A DNA stretch of 57,169 bases from CAZGYE01 sp964530165 (GCA_964530165.1 CAZGYE010000003.1:1-57169), one strand, 5' to 3'. Counted from the stretch's first letter, positions 16,260 through 24,969 are shown. Notes: generated by a model from the sequence alone, not told the origin. Numbers and translations are program-made.

Positions 16260-17777
16260 ATGTCGAAAACGAGAGATCTGTACAACCAACTGATCGAGGA
16301 ACTTAAGAAGACCGCCTTGCTGAGCTCGTGCGCCAGCGTGCTCTCGTGGGATGAGCAGACGTATCTGCCCCCCGCAGGAGCCGAGCACCGTGCCAACCAG
16401 TTGAGCCTGCTGGCGGGGATGATTCACGAACGGGCCACGTCGGGGCGCCTCGGCGAGCTTCTTTCGGAATTGGAAGGCGGCGGTGAATTGGGTGCAGAAG
16501 ACTCGGCCCTGGCCGTCAACGTGCGCGAGGCGCGGCGGAGTTACGACCGGGCGACGAAACTGCCGCGAAAGCTGATTGAAGAGCTGTCGCGCGTCTCGAC
16601 GCTGTCGCAGCAGGCGTGGGTCGAGGCCCGCAAGAAATCCGACTTCAAAGGGTTTCTGCCCTGGCTGGAAAAAATCGTCACGTTGAAGCGCGAGGAAGCC
16701 GAGGCGATCGGCTACGGGGACGGTGTTCCCTACGACGCGCTACTCGACGACTATGAACCGGGCGCGACAGCGGCAGACGTCTCGGCTGTTTTCACGCCGC
16801 TGCGGGACGAGCTGGTCAAGCTGATTGCGGCCATTCAGGAGTCGGGCCGGCAGCCGGATATGTCCATTCTGACTCACCGCTACCCAGTTGACGCGCAGCG
16901 AGAGTTCTCAGTGCAGGCGGCCCGCAAAATCGGGTTCCATTTTGACGAAGGTCGCCTGGACGTGGCGGCCCATCCCTTTTGCAGCGCGATCGGTCCGGGC
17001 GATTGCCGGCTGACGACTCGCTACGACGCGCATCACTTTCCCGGCGCGTTTTTCGGGGTCTTGCACGAAGCCGGTCACGGCCTGTACGAGCAAGGACTCG
17101 ACAAGCGGGCCTACGGAACGCCGATGGGCGGCTCCGTATCGTTGGGCGTCCACGAGTCGCAATCGCGGATGTGGGAAAACTTTGTCGGCCGCAGCCGGAC
17201 GTTCTGGCGACACTTCTACCCCGCTCTGCAGACAGCGTTTCCCGACTCCTTGACCGGCGTGCCGATCAAGGACTTCTATGCCGCGATCAACGACGTTCGC
17301 CCGTCATTCATCCGCGTCGAAGCCGACGAAGTGACGTACAACCTGCACATCATGCTCCGCTTCGAACTGGAGCAGCCGCTGATCGCGGGCGAATTGGATG
17401 CGGCCGAGGTCCCGAGCGTCTGGAACGAAACCTTCACCCGCACCTTCGGCATCACGCCGCCGGACGACTCGCAGGGTTGTCTGCAGGATATCCATTGGAG
17501 CGGCGGGTTGATCGGTTACTTCCCAACATACGCACTGGGGAATATGTATGCGGCCCAGTTTTTTGCAGCGGCGCGGAAATCGCTGGGCGATCTCGACGCC
17601 CAATTCGCCCGTGGTGAGTTCGAACCGCTCAGAACCTGGCTGAAGGAAAACATTCACCGCCGCGGCATGCAGTATCGAGCCAATCGCCTGGTCGAAGTCG
17701 TCACCGGCGAGTCGCTTTCCCACGAGCCGCTGGTGGACTGGCTGCATGTTAAGTTCGACGAATTGTACTCTCTGTGA
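16260..17777 (+). CDS. Metallo-carboxypeptidase of family M32 (Taq type)
   Basis: A 505-residue protein from the ATG at 16260; an in-frame TTG four codons earlier is a weaker choice. It shows the family zinc motif HEAGH in VLHEAGHGLYEQG near residues 265-275, with the downstream glutamate in GVHESQSRMWE, the M32 HES signature. The Thr-Arg-Tyr-Asp stretch (CRLTTRYDAHHF) before it and the IRVEADEVTYNLHIMLRFELE segment after it are also typical. Length agrees with the family (about 500). It removes C-terminal residues from peptides in the cytoplasm, requiring a divalent metal. It overlaps the start of the thioredoxin-like gene, implying cotranscription. Confidence 0.95.
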   Translation: MSKTRDLYNQLIEELKKTALLSSCASVLSWDEQTYLPPAGAEHRANQLSLLAGMIHERATSGRLGELLSELEGGGELGAEDSALAVNVREARRSYDRATKLPRKLIEELSRVSTLSQQAWVEARKKSDFKGFLPWLEKIVTLKREEAEAIGYGDGVPYDALLDDYEPGATAADVSAVFTPLRDELVKLIAAIQESGRQPDMSILTHRYPVDAQREFSVQAARKIGFHFDEGRLDVAAHPFCSAIGPGDCRLTTRYDAHHFPGAFFGVLHEAGHGLYEQGLDKRAYGTPMGGSVSLGVHESQSRMWENFVGRSRTFWRHFYPALQTAFPDSLTGVPIKDFYAAINDVRPSFIRVEADEVTYNLHIMLRFELEQPLIAGELDAAEVPSVWNETFTRTFGITPPDDSQGCLQDIHWSGGLIGYFPTYALGNMYAAQFFAAARKSLGDLDAQFARGEFEPLRTWLKENIHRRGMQYRANRLVEVVTGESLSHEPLVDWLHVKFDELYSL

Positions 17778-18334
17778 GCATCGACATGAAAAGGGACGAT
17801 CCGCTGCTTCGTCTCACGACGCTCATCGGGTTTGCGGTCCTCGTCAGTCTTGGGTTTCTTGCCTTTGTCCGATGGGGAATCCGCCCTCCCGAGTACGGCG
17901 GATTGAAACCCGGCCGGGTCGCGCCGCCGATTCAGGCGCAAGGATGGCTGAACGGCCAGGCGCCGACTCTGGAGAGTCTGGTCGGGAAGGTCGTCGTTGT
18001 CGACGCCTGGGCGAGCTGGTGTAGACCGTGTCGTCAGAAAGCGCCGGAGCTGGTCGAACTCTACGAGAAATACCGGGACCGGGGAGTCCTGTTCATCGGC
18101 CTGACCGACGAGGACGCCGGCTCACTCTCGGAAATCGAGGCCTTTCTCAAAGACACAGGCATTACCTGGTCCAACGGCTATGGAGCCGTCGAGACGCTCA
18201 AGGGATTCGAACTGGCGGCCGTGCCGTCGCTGTGGGTCATCGGTCGGGACGGTCAAGTTGTCTGGAACATCGACTCCTCGAAGGACCCCGAGCACGCCAT
18301 CGATCGAGCCCTGGCGAAAGCAGAGTTGCACTGA
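17774..18334 (+). CDS. TlpA/ResA-like membrane-anchored thioredoxin
   Basis: A 186-residue protein. The GTG at 17774 overlaps the M32 stop (GTGA); an ATG four codons later at 17786 is the alternative. An N-terminal anchor helix (LTTLIGFAVLVSLGFLAFVR) exports the thioredoxin domain. The redox motif is WCRPC within VVVDAWASWCRPCRQKAPEL (about residues 77-96), and the cis-Pro segment is LAAVPSLWVIGRDG. The GxxAPxxxxxxW start is that of TlpA/ResA proteins, which reduce or oxidise extracytoplasmic cysteines. Coupling to a carboxypeptidase gene gives no clear partner. Confidence 0.9.
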   Translation: MSIDMKRDDPLLRLTTLIGFAVLVSLGFLAFVRWGIRPPEYGGLKPGRVAPPIQAQGWLNGQAPTLESLVGKVVVVDAWASWCRPCRQKAPELVELYEKYRDRGVLFIGLTDEDAGSLSEIEAFLKDTGITWSNGYGAVETLKGFELAAVPSLWVIGRDGQVVWNIDSSKDPEHAIDRALAKAELH

Positions 18335-18368
18335 TGCGGAAGGACGCGACGAACGAAAACAACGGGCC

Positions 18369-18995
18369 CTATTTGCTCTCGTCGAAGAAGCTCACCAAAT
18401 GGGGAATCAACCGGCCGAACGCGCGGGCCCGATGGCTCAGGTGCTGCTTCACCAGCGGGCTGAGTTCTCCGAACGTCCTGGTGTACTCGCGAATCAGAAA
18501 ACAGGGATCGTAGCCGAACCCGTTCGTGCCACGCGCCTCGGCCGTGATGCGGCCGCGACAGGACGCTTCCAGTTGCAGGCGGATTTGACCGCTCGGGTCG
18601 GCGAGAGCCACGCTCGAGACAAATCGCGCATCCCGCTTTTCGTCCGGGACGCCGGACAATTCGTCCATCAGCTTTCGGATGTTACTCTGGTCGGTCGCGC
18701 CGGGACCGCTATAACGGGCTGAGTAAATGCCGGGCGCCCCACCCAGTGCGTCGACCATCAGGCCGCTGTCTTCGCCGAGACAAAAGCGGGAGAGAAACTT
18801 CGCCGTCTGGCTGGATTTCTTTGCGGCATTCTCGGCGAACGTTGGTCCGTCTTCGATCACCTCGGGGACGTCGGGAAAGTCAGCGACGCTGAGGACCTCG
18901 ATCCCGTGCGGGGCGAGCAATTCCGCGATTTCTCGGCTTTTCTTGCGGTTGCGGCTGGCGAGCACAATGCTCACTGGGACTGCTGCGTTCTTCAT
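18369..18995 (-). CDS. rdgB: XTP/dITP diphosphatase (non-canonical purine NTP pyrophosphatase)
   Basis: A 208-residue Ham1/RdgB protein starting at the ATG at 18995 (MKNAAVPVSIVLASRNRKKS); eight further upstream codons are unlikely. Signatures present: LASRNRKKSREIAELL, the TFAENAAKKS substrate loop, LGEDSGLMVDALGGAPGIYSARY and the C-terminal GTNGFGYDPCFL segment and HRARAFGRL. It hydrolyses ITP, dITP and XTP to monophosphates, keeping deaminated purines out of nucleic acids. In many bacteria rdgB follows rph; here a rph remnant lies about 1.3 kb upstream on the same strand, with an unrelated secreted protein between. Confidence 0.95.
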   Translation of the reverse strand: MKNAAVPVSIVLASRNRKKSREIAELLAPHGIEVLSVADFPDVPEVIEDGPTFAENAAKKSSQTAKFLSRFCLGEDSGLMVDALGGAPGIYSARYSGPGATDQSNIRKLMDELSGVPDEKRDARFVSSVALADPSGQIRLQLEASCRGRITAEARGTNGFGYDPCFLIREYTRTFGELSPLVKQHLSHRARAFGRLIPHLVSFFDESK

Positions 18996-19044
18996 GCAGG
19001 ACGAGTGTCCCGGCGGCAAGCACCGCTGTCAAGCGATGCGACGA

Positions 19045-20145
19045 CTATTGGATCCTGGGAACTTCCATGAGTTTCGGGTACGGATCGAATATCCAGGACT
19101 TCTCGAGCGGCGTGCTGGCCGAAGGTCTGCGGGGGATTGTCAGGACCTCTGCCAGCAGCGCGTCTTTCCCGGTTCCCGGAACGGTTTTCCTCTTGGCGCC
19201 GAAACGTTGCGCCAACTTGGCGATTCTGGGATCTCGCGGTGAATCGAATGCACCAATGGTGACTACCGAGCGATAGCGATCGTGAAAGACGTAGGCTTCG
19301 TAGTTCTGAAGGTATCCATAGTTGCGCGCTTGTCGCAGGGAGTTCGCCAGCTCCCAGGCGCTGGACATGGCCGTGTCCAGCGTGTCGGCGATCTTGAACT
19401 TCTTGGCGATCTCGCGAAACTTGCTGTTGGAAACCTGCGTCACCGACTTGCCGTAGAACGACGCAACAATCAGCGTGTACTTCCCCGGATTGTCCAGCAG
19501 AGAAAATTCCGCGCCCGAGTTGAGTTTCAGCAGCAGGGGGTCGTGTTTTCTTTCGCGGGCCTCTTCGGGCGATAGAAGCGGATTGATCGTTAAAAAGGCG
19601 CCGCTCAGCGGTCCTGTACGCCCGGGCGAGAGGCGGATGCGAGCGCCGCTGTCCTTGTCGCGCAGAAACCTCGGATAGAACTTCTTCACGTAGGCCAGCG
19701 ACTTCTGCGCGATCTTGCCTTCCTTCGTGTTGTCCGCGTCGATGCTCTTGTAGTTTCCGGCCAGCACAGAGATCATGCCGCGTCTGGCAGCATAAACACG
19801 CTGCGTGTCGCGTCCCTGACGATCGGGTGTGTTGATATGTTCCAAGAGCGCATCCTGCCCGAACGTGTACGCAGGAATTCCCTTTTTCCGCAGCTCGTAG
19901 ACAAGTTGATCGGCGGCCTCTTCGGGGCTCATTCCTTTGGCTCGTAAGCCGGGAGGCGGCTCCTTGAAGCTGGCCACCATGATCATCCAAGGACCATGTC
20001 GTTTCGAGAGCCGGTATTTTTTGCCCTGCTTGGCCTCGATGCGGTTGGTCGGTGTGGGCCAGCATCGGCTGTCGAGCGAGACGAGACTCGTGACGACGGC
20101 CAACAAGAGAAGGATGCCGGTCTTGGTCCGCACGGCAGACTCCAT
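19045..20145 (-). CDS. Secreted protein with SPOR-like repeats
   Basis: A 366-residue protein with a signal peptide (TGILLLLAVVTSLVSLDSRC). Two regions resemble SPOR/sporulation-related peptidoglycan-binding repeats: residues about 50-110 (WMIMVASFKEPPPGLRAKGM, then ADQLVYELRKKGIPAYTF) and about 230-310 (YTLIVASFYGKS, later SVVTIGAFDSPRDPRIAKLA). The IVASF/VTIGAF strands followed by an A..L...LR..G helix are the fold pattern. There is no catalytic motif. It lies between rdgB and the rph remnant on the same strand, with a hairpin repeat immediately upstream. Assignment to SPOR is by pattern, so the binding role is inferred. Confidence 0.7.
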   Translation of the reverse strand: MESAVRTKTGILLLLAVVTSLVSLDSRCWPTPTNRIEAKQGKKYRLSKRHGPWMIMVASFKEPPPGLRAKGMSPEEAADQLVYELRKKGIPAYTFGQDALLEHINTPDRQGRDTQRVYAARRGMISVLAGNYKSIDADNTKEGKIAQKSLAYVKKFYPRFLRDKDSGARIRLSPGRTGPLSGAFLTINPLLSPEEARERKHDPLLLKLNSGAEFSLLDNPGKYTLIVASFYGKSVTQVSNSKFREIAKKFKIADTLDTAMSSAWELANSLRQARNYGYLQNYEAYVFHDRYRSVVTIGAFDSPRDPRIAKLAQRFGAKRKTVPGTGKDALLAEVLTIPRRPSASTPLEKSWIFDPYPKLMEVPRIQ

Positions 20146-20151
20146 TAAGAA

Positions 20152-20245
20152 TGTTTGATTTGTGATTTTGGATTTTTGATTGCCCGCTCGTACACCGCCT
20201 CAAGTGGGCCGCAATCGCAAATCTAAAATCCAAAATCCAACTTCG
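20152..20245. repeat. AT-rich hairpin repeat (ATTTTGGATTTTTGATT type)
   Basis: A block containing GATTTTGGATTTTTGATTG at the left and its complementary partner CAAATCTAAAATCCAAAATC at the right, separated by a GC-rich loop of about 30 bases. The AT-rich arms contrast with the GC-rich surroundings. It lies directly upstream of the SPOR-like gene, so it forms part of its leader or promoter region. It has the same unit/inverted-unit design as other elements here. Confidence 0.7.
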
Positions 20246-20323
20246 AATGAGCCGGTTCGCTCGTCGAGATGTGTTCAGTAAACGGAGTGGATCAGGGCGG
20301 GAATACTAGCAGTTCGATGGAAT

Positions 20324-20508
20324 CTAGTCCAGAGGCCATTCTTTGCCCAGCGCGTCGCGCTGCAAAGAAATTAGCTGGGCGATTCCTGCTTCGGCCAGGG
20401 CAAGCTGTTCGGAGAGCAGCGAAAGACTGAACGTCCGTGCCTCTGCGGTTCCCTGAATCTCGACAAACTCGCCCGCTCCGGTCATCACGACGTTCAGATC
20501 GACGTCTA
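20324..20508 (-). pseudogene. rph: 3' remnant of rph (ribonuclease PH)
   Basis: Reading the minus strand up to the TAG at 20324 gives about 60 residues that match the C-terminal end of RNase PH: VDLNVVMTGAGEFVEIQGTA, then a segment rich in Leu/Ala/Glu (LALAEAGIAQLISLQRDALG). The preceding part of that frame is antisense-like sequence inside argF and is not RNase PH. The phosphorolytic core (about 170 residues) and the start codon are missing. The homology begins at the argF stop codon, as if a deletion joined the end of argF to the end of rph. RNase PH trims tRNA 3' ends; this fragment cannot. The nearby rdgB supports an ancestral rph here. Confidence 0.8.
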
Positions 20509-21417
20509 TTTCAACAACCACACCAGCAGCCCCTTGGCCAGGTGCATGCGGTTTTCCGCTTGAAGAAAGACAATGCTCTGCGGGCCGTCGAGGACCGCGT
20601 CGGTCACTTCCGAGCCGCGGTGGGCCGGCAGGCAATGCATGAACCGGCACGTATCTGGTGCAGCCGTCATGAGCTGCGTGTTGACTTGATACGGGGCAAA
20701 CACCTTCTTGCGAGCATCGGCCTCCGATTCTCGCCCCATGCTGGCCCAGACGTCGGTGTAGATCACCTCCGCTTCCCCGACGGCCTGCAGCGGATCGTCC
20801 GTTTGCGTGATATCGCCTGCCGGAATACGCGTCCGCAGTTCCGAGAGGAAATCCGCACTCAGCTGGAAACCGGACGGTGCGCACACCGTCATCGACAACC
20901 CCATCAGCGCGGCCGCGACGGCCAGCGAAGCCGCGACGTTGTTCCCGTCGCCCACGAAGACCAGTCTTCGGCCCGTCAGGTTCCCGAAGACCTCCTGCAT
21001 CGTGAACAGATCGGTGAGCGCTTGGCAGGGATGCCGATCGTCCGAAAGACCGTTGATGACCGGACAGCTCGAATACCGCACGAAGTCGTCGATCTGCGCC
21101 TGCGAAAAAGTGCGCAACACAATCGCGTCGGAATACTTGCTCAGGACACGCGCGACGTCGGGCAGCAACTCGCGGCCGTTCAGACCGGCATCCTTGCTCG
21201 ACAGAAAAATACTGTTGCCGCCAAGCTGCATCACGGCGGCATCGAAACTGATGCGCGTTCTCAGCGACGGCTTATCGAAGACTTGGGTCAGCACCCGGCC
21301 GGCCAACAGATTGGGACGTTCTCCGTCAGCCCATTTCCGCTTCAGCTCTGAGGCCGCCGCGAAAATCTCTTCAATGTCTGGACCGCTTAAATCGAATAAA
21401 CAGTTCAAGTGCTTCAT
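20506..21417 (-). CDS. argF: Ornithine carbamoyltransferase
   Basis: A 303-residue protein with the carbamoyl-phosphate loop FDKPSLRTRISFDAAVMQLG, an unusual form of the family's STRTR motif (here SLRTR), the HPCQALTDLFT motif that binds carbamoyl phosphate, and the FMHCLPAHRG ornithine-binding motif, all in order. It forms citrulline from ornithine and carbamoyl phosphate in arginine synthesis. Its ATG overlaps the argD stop (ATGA at 21414-21417), showing translational coupling. Length is usual (about 305). The stop at 20506 falls at the junction with the rph remnant; the C-terminus (LLVWLLK) looks normal, so the enzyme is probably intact. Confidence 0.95.
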   Translation of the reverse strand: MKHLNCLFDLSGPDIEEIFAAASELKRKWADGERPNLLAGRVLTQVFDKPSLRTRISFDAAVMQLGGNSIFLSSKDAGLNGRELLPDVARVLSKYSDAIVLRTFSQAQIDDFVRYSSCPVINGLSDDRHPCQALTDLFTMQEVFGNLTGRRLVFVGDGNNVAASLAVAAALMGLSMTVCAPSGFQLSADFLSELRTRIPAGDITQTDDPLQAVGEAEVIYTDVWASMGRESEADARKKVFAPYQVNTQLMTAAPDTCRFMHCLPAHRGSEVTDAVLDGPQSIVFLQAENRMHLAKGLLVWLLK

Positions 21418-22601
21418 ACTTCCTCGGCCATTTCACGCAAGACGTCGGCGATGACGGCACAGCCTTTGTCGACATCCTCGGCGGTCACATTGATCGCAGG
21501 CAACAAGCGCAGAACGCTCTCGTGGGTGGCGTTCACCAGGACTCCCCGCTTCATGCACTTCTCCACGGCCGGCGGAGAAGGAACCCTCAGATCGATGCCG
21601 ATCATCATGCCGCGGATTCGCAACTCCCCTATGATTGGCAGCTCGTCCTGGAGAGACTCGAATTGCGTCCGGAAGCGGTCGGACATCTGCCGGCAGTTCT
21701 CCAGCAGGTTGTCGTCCTCAATCATTCCGACGGTGGCCACACCCGCGGCCATGGCCAGCGGGTTTCCCCCGAAAGTGCTCGCGTGCATGCCGGGACGCAA
21801 ACTCGGAGCAACCTCTTCGGTGGCAATCACCGCGCCGCAGGCGACGCCGCCGGCCAACCCCTTGGCCAGAGTCATGATGTCGGGCTGCACTTTCCATTGT
21901 TGATAGCCGAACCATGTCCCGGTGCGGCCCATCCCGGTCTGCACCTCGTCGAAGATCAGCAGCAGTTCGTTGTTGTCGGCAATCTCCCGCAGACCGGCCA
22001 GGTAATTCTCGCCGGGAATGTTCACTCCCCCTTCGCCCTGGACCGGCTCGATCAGAATGGCACACGTCTCGTCGTCGACCAGCGATGCCACTGCATCCAG
22101 ATCGTCAAACGGGGCATAGCGGAAACCGGCCATCAACGGACCGAGCCCCTCGTGATATTTCGGTTGTGCAGTGGCCGTCACCGCCGCGAACGTCCGTCCG
22201 TGGAAACCGTTCTCGAAGGTAATGATCTTGTAGCGCCCTTGGGGCGTGTGAAGCCGGGCCAGCTTGATCGCTCCTTCGACCGCTTCGGCGCCGCTGTTGC
22301 AGAAGAAAGCCTGACCGAACCCGCGCGTGCAAAGCAACTCGGCAAAATGACCCTGCGGTTCAGTGTACCAGGTATTCGGCACATGGATGAGCCGCGCTGC
22401 CTGCTCCTGAATCGCTCGGACCACCGCCGGCGGGCTGTATCCCAAAATGTTGCAGCCCCAACCGGGAAACAGATCAAGATATTCCCGGCCCTCCGCGTCC
22501 CACACCGTCGACCCTTCGCCACGCACCAGGCTGATCGGATAACGCCCGTAATTTCCAATCACGTACTTCTTGAACACTTCAATTGTCTGTTCACTGCTCA
22601 T
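21414..22601 (-). CDS. argD: Acetylornithine aminotransferase
   Basis: A 395-residue class III PLP aminotransferase. The ATG at 22601 (MSSEQTIEVFKKYVIGNYGR) is chosen over upstream codons that run back into argB. Motifs: GWGCNILGYSPP near the N-terminus, the PLP phosphate loop NSGAEAVEGAIKLAR, the LIEPVQGEGGV segment, LIFDEVQTGMGRTG with the PLP-nitrogen Asp, and the Schiff-base Lys in TLAKGLAGG. It converts N-acetylglutamate semialdehyde to N-acetylornithine. It lies five bases after argB and overlaps argF by four. Confidence 0.95.
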   Translation of the reverse strand: MSSEQTIEVFKKYVIGNYGRYPISLVRGEGSTVWDAEGREYLDLFPGWGCNILGYSPPAVVRAIQEQAARLIHVPNTWYTEPQGHFAELLCTRGFGQAFFCNSGAEAVEGAIKLARLHTPQGRYKIITFENGFHGRTFAAVTATAQPKYHEGLGPLMAGFRYAPFDDLDAVASLVDDETCAILIEPVQGEGGVNIPGENYLAGLREIADNNELLLIFDEVQTGMGRTGTWFGYQQWKVQPDIMTLAKGLAGGVACGAVIATEEVAPSLRPGMHASTFGGNPLAMAAGVATVGMIEDDNLLENCRQMSDRFRTQFESLQDELPIIGELRIRGMMIGIDLRVPSPPAVEKCMKRGVLVNATHESVLRLLPAINVTAEDVDKGCAVIADVLREMAEEV

Positions 22602-22606
22602 GATGA

Positions 22607-23482
22607 CTACCCAACAATCTCCGTTCCGACTCCTTTGTCCGAATAGATCTCCAACAACACCGAATGCGGCATACGGCCGTCGACGATGTGAACTTTGCGA
22701 ACTCCGACGTCGAGGGCTTCCAGAGCGGCATCGACTTTGGGGAGCATGCCGGCATCGATGGTCCCGTCGGCGATCAGCCGCCGGCAACGGCCGACCTCAA
22801 GATGCGAAACCAACGAGCTTGGGTCGCTCTTGTCCGAATAAATGCCCGGCACGTCGCTGAGGAACACGAGTTTTTCAGCCCCCAACAGCCGTGCCACCGC
22901 GGCGGCGGCCGTATCGGCGTTGACGTTGAGCCTCTGATCCTCGGCATCCAGGGCAATCGAGGGGATGACCGGGATGACGCCCGATCCGCACGTCTCGTCG
23001 AGCAGTTCGCGATCCAGCCCGATCACCCGGCCCACGTGTCCGAGATCGATCGCCTTTCCGTCCTCACCGGTCAGCGTCAGTTTCTCGCCGATGAGACAGT
23101 TGCGGGTTAAATAACTCAGCCCGGCCGCCCGGCCGCCCTGCCGCTGAATCTCCTCGACCAGCATCTGACAAATCTCACCGGCCAGCATGCGTGAGACGAT
23201 TTCAAGCGTCTGCGAATCGGTGTACCGTCTCCCCTGTACGAAACGCGGCTCGATTCCCGCCTCGTTCATCGCCCGGCTGATCGCTTTTCCGCCGCCGTGA
23301 ACGAGAATCGGCTTCATACCGACCGTCTCCATGAAGACCACGTCCGTGAGAAAACTGCGGACGGCCTGCTCCTCTTCCAGCGCGCTGCCGCCCAGCTTGA
23401 TCACCACGTGCCGATTCCGGAACCGGCGGATCCAGCCGAGGGCCTCAATCAACACGCTTGCTTTGCGAATGGCTTCGTCCAC
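22607..23482 (-). CDS. argB: Acetylglutamate kinase
   Basis: A 291-residue protein starting at the GTG at 23482 (VDEAIRKASVLIEALGWIRR), which has a GGAG seven bases upstream; the ATG at 23593 would add a non-conserved 37-residue extension. Motifs: VVIKLGGSALE (phosphate-binding), ILVHGGGKAIS, and near the end the VFLSDVPGIYSD and GMLPKVDAALEAL segments. This is the amino acid kinase fold that phosphorylates N-acetylglutamate. It is the first gene of argB-argD-argF; no arginine operator was recognised upstream. argC and argJ are not in the window. Confidence 0.95.
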   Translation of the reverse strand: MDEAIRKASVLIEALGWIRRFRNRHVVIKLGGSALEEEQAVRSFLTDVVFMETVGMKPILVHGGGKAISRAMNEAGIEPRFVQGRRYTDSQTLEIVSRMLAGEICQMLVEEIQRQGGRAAGLSYLTRNCLIGEKLTLTGEDGKAIDLGHVGRVIGLDRELLDETCGSGVIPVIPSIALDAEDQRLNVNADTAAAAVARLLGAEKLVFLSDVPGIYSDKSDPSSLVSHLEVGRCRRLIADGTIDAGMLPKVDAALEALDVGVRKVHIVDGRMPHSVLLEIYSDKGVGTEIVG

Positions 23483-23606
23483 CGTGAGCGCTCCGCACCG
23501 AAAAGGAGAGGGGAAAACCCGCGATTGTAGGGTCTTTCGGTTGCGACTGTCAATTCTCTGGCCCGTGTTTTCCGGCCCGTTGAAAAGAGCCAAGACCTGA
23601 AGTTTG

Positions 23607-23635
23607 TTGACGATTCATTGGCAATGTCGTATAAT
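23607..23635 (+). promoter_or_regulatory. Strong sigma70-type promoter for the Gly-rich protein gene
   Basis: TTGACG at 23607-23612 and TATAAT at 23630-23635 are separated by an ideal 17-base spacer. Transcription would begin near 23642, giving a leader of about 45 bases with a GGGGG ribosome site before the ATG at 23687. Only one base of twelve departs from the canonical consensus. The toxin-antitoxin promoter at 29625-29653 has the same boxes and spacing. Confidence 0.8.
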
Positions 23636-23686
23636 GCTGCATACTCTAGATGCTGGTAGTGGCCATAAGAGACAGGGGGTGCTCCC

Positions 23687-24355
23687 ATGAAGAGTTACGG
23701 GCACACTTCGCAGGTCACCTGGGCAACGCGGCGGCTGATGACGCTTGTTGCCGTGATTGCCGGGTTCTGGTTCAGCATGCCCCGTCTGGCCGGCGCGCAG
23801 GGCAGCGGTACAATCAGCCGGAACGGCGCCTCACAGGCCCGAGAAGCCGCCCGCCAAGCGGGCGCCCGGGACCAAGCGCAAACACAGCAGCGGTTACAAA
23901 AGGCCCGGGATCGGGAAGCCGCCCGCCGAGAGGCCGTCCAGGCCTTTCTTCGAAATGAAACCCAGCGGCGAGGCTCCCAGCCGCAGCGGGGCAATCGATC
24001 CGATCGCCGGCGTTCCTCGGGCCAGCGCGGTTTCGGTCGTTTCGGCGGCATTGGAGGTTTCGGTGGTGGCATTGGAGGTTTCGGTGGTATTGGAGGTATT
24101 GGAGGTTTCGGTGGCATTGGAGGCTACGGAGGCTACCGCGGTGGCGGCACCTCACGACGATCCAAGTATTCCGCCTCACGACGACGACGCAAGTCTCCGG
24201 AGGAACGTCGGAAGGCCAACTATGAGAAGAATACCGCCCGTGCCAAGAAACGCGAACAGGATCGCCGGAAAAAGATGATCGAAGAACTCGACGAGCTGGA
24301 ACGACTCGAGAAAGAGCGAGCAAAACAAGACCACTCTGATTTGACTTCGCCTTGA
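23687..24355 (+). CDS. Secreted Gly-rich, Arg/Lys-rich low-complexity protein
   Basis: A 222-residue protein with a signal peptide (LMTLVAVIAGFWFSMPRLAG). Next comes an Arg/Gln/Ala-rich helix (about 45-100) and a glycine-rich block of GGIGGFGG units (about 115-155), encoded by an 18-base DNA repeat at 24046-24135. The C-terminal half is strongly basic and helical (PEERRKANYEKNTARAKKRE) and ends in an acidic tail. No enzyme motif. A near-consensus promoter and a good ribosome site indicate strong expression. It is coupled to the next gene through TGATG. A structural or nucleic-acid-binding surface role is possible but only a guess. Confidence 0.75.
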   Translation: MKSYGHTSQVTWATRRLMTLVAVIAGFWFSMPRLAGAQGSGTISRNGASQAREAARQAGARDQAQTQQRLQKARDREAARREAVQAFLRNETQRRGSQPQRGNRSDRRRSSGQRGFGRFGGIGGFGGGIGGFGGIGGIGGFGGIGGYGGYRGGGTSRRSKYSASRRRRKSPEERRKANYEKNTARAKKREQDRRKKMIEELDELERLEKERAKQDHSDLTSP

Positions 24356-24969
24356 TGACGTCAGCCTGGATGCTCACGCTGGTGTTGGCCGGGTCGCCAT
24401 TGCCGCAGCCGGTTGGGGAGGATGCTGTTCCTTCCGAGACTGCCGCGTCACCGAGACGGTCGCAAGCTCCCGTGGAAGTTCGCGGCCGGGACGCGTTGCG
24501 GGACGCTTATCGCCGGGCGATGCAGAAGTCCGCCAGCCGGGTGAATCCCGAACCGGAAGAGGTCGTACCGGAACTGGCCGCGCTGTACGTCGAGCTTGCC
24601 GGCGTCCCGGGCATGGCTCATTCTGAGAAGCGGCGTTTACGGCATGGAGTGAAATCTCGTCTGGAACAGATGCGCGGCAGATTGATCCGTGACGGCGTCC
24701 GCCGCACGCGTGAAGCCGGCCGGGAGAAACACCCATCATCCGGCCGTCATACCGGCCGGAACGAAGGGAAACTTTCCGGGGGCGGTGCGAACGCCCGGGC
24801 CGTGGAACTGATCGAGCTGATCCAGAACACCATCGCCCCCGACACGTGGACCGTCAACGGCGGGAACGGCTCCATCCGGTATTACAGCCCGCTGCACGTC
24901 CTTGTGGTACGACAGACCGGCGAAGTCCACCACCAGCTCGGTGGAACACTCGAGGCCCTGCGGCGGTGA
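24355..24969 (+). CDS. Secreted planctomycete protein with TIxPDTW...QTxxVH tail
   Basis: A 204-residue protein; the ATG at 24355 shares its A with the previous stop (TGATG), so the two are coupled. A short N-terminal hydrophobic stretch (MTSAWMLTLVLAGS) suggests export. The last 50 residues carry the planctomycete tail LIQNTIAPDTWTVNGGNGSI followed by LHVLVVRQTGEVHHQL, related to the small N-domain of secretins that I recall in many planctomycete exported proteins. The middle is helical and charged. The function of this tail is not established; similarity to secretin N-domains suggests an envelope assembly or interaction module. Confidence 0.75.
   Translation: MTSAWMLTLVLAGSPLPQPVGEDAVPSETAASPRRSQAPVEVRGRDALRDAYRRAMQKSASRVNPEPEEVVPELAALYVELAGVPGMAHSEKRRLRHGVKSRLEQMRGRLIRDGVRRTREAGREKHPSSGRHTGRNEGKLSGGGANARAVELIELIQNTIAPDTWTVNGGNGSIRYYSPLHVLVVRQTGEVHHQLGGTLEALRR

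Noticed and set aside
23483..23593. Upstream ATG for argB at 23593
   Set aside because: The extension is not like acetylglutamate kinase, whereas the GTG at 23482 has a GGAG at good distance and gives the usual length.
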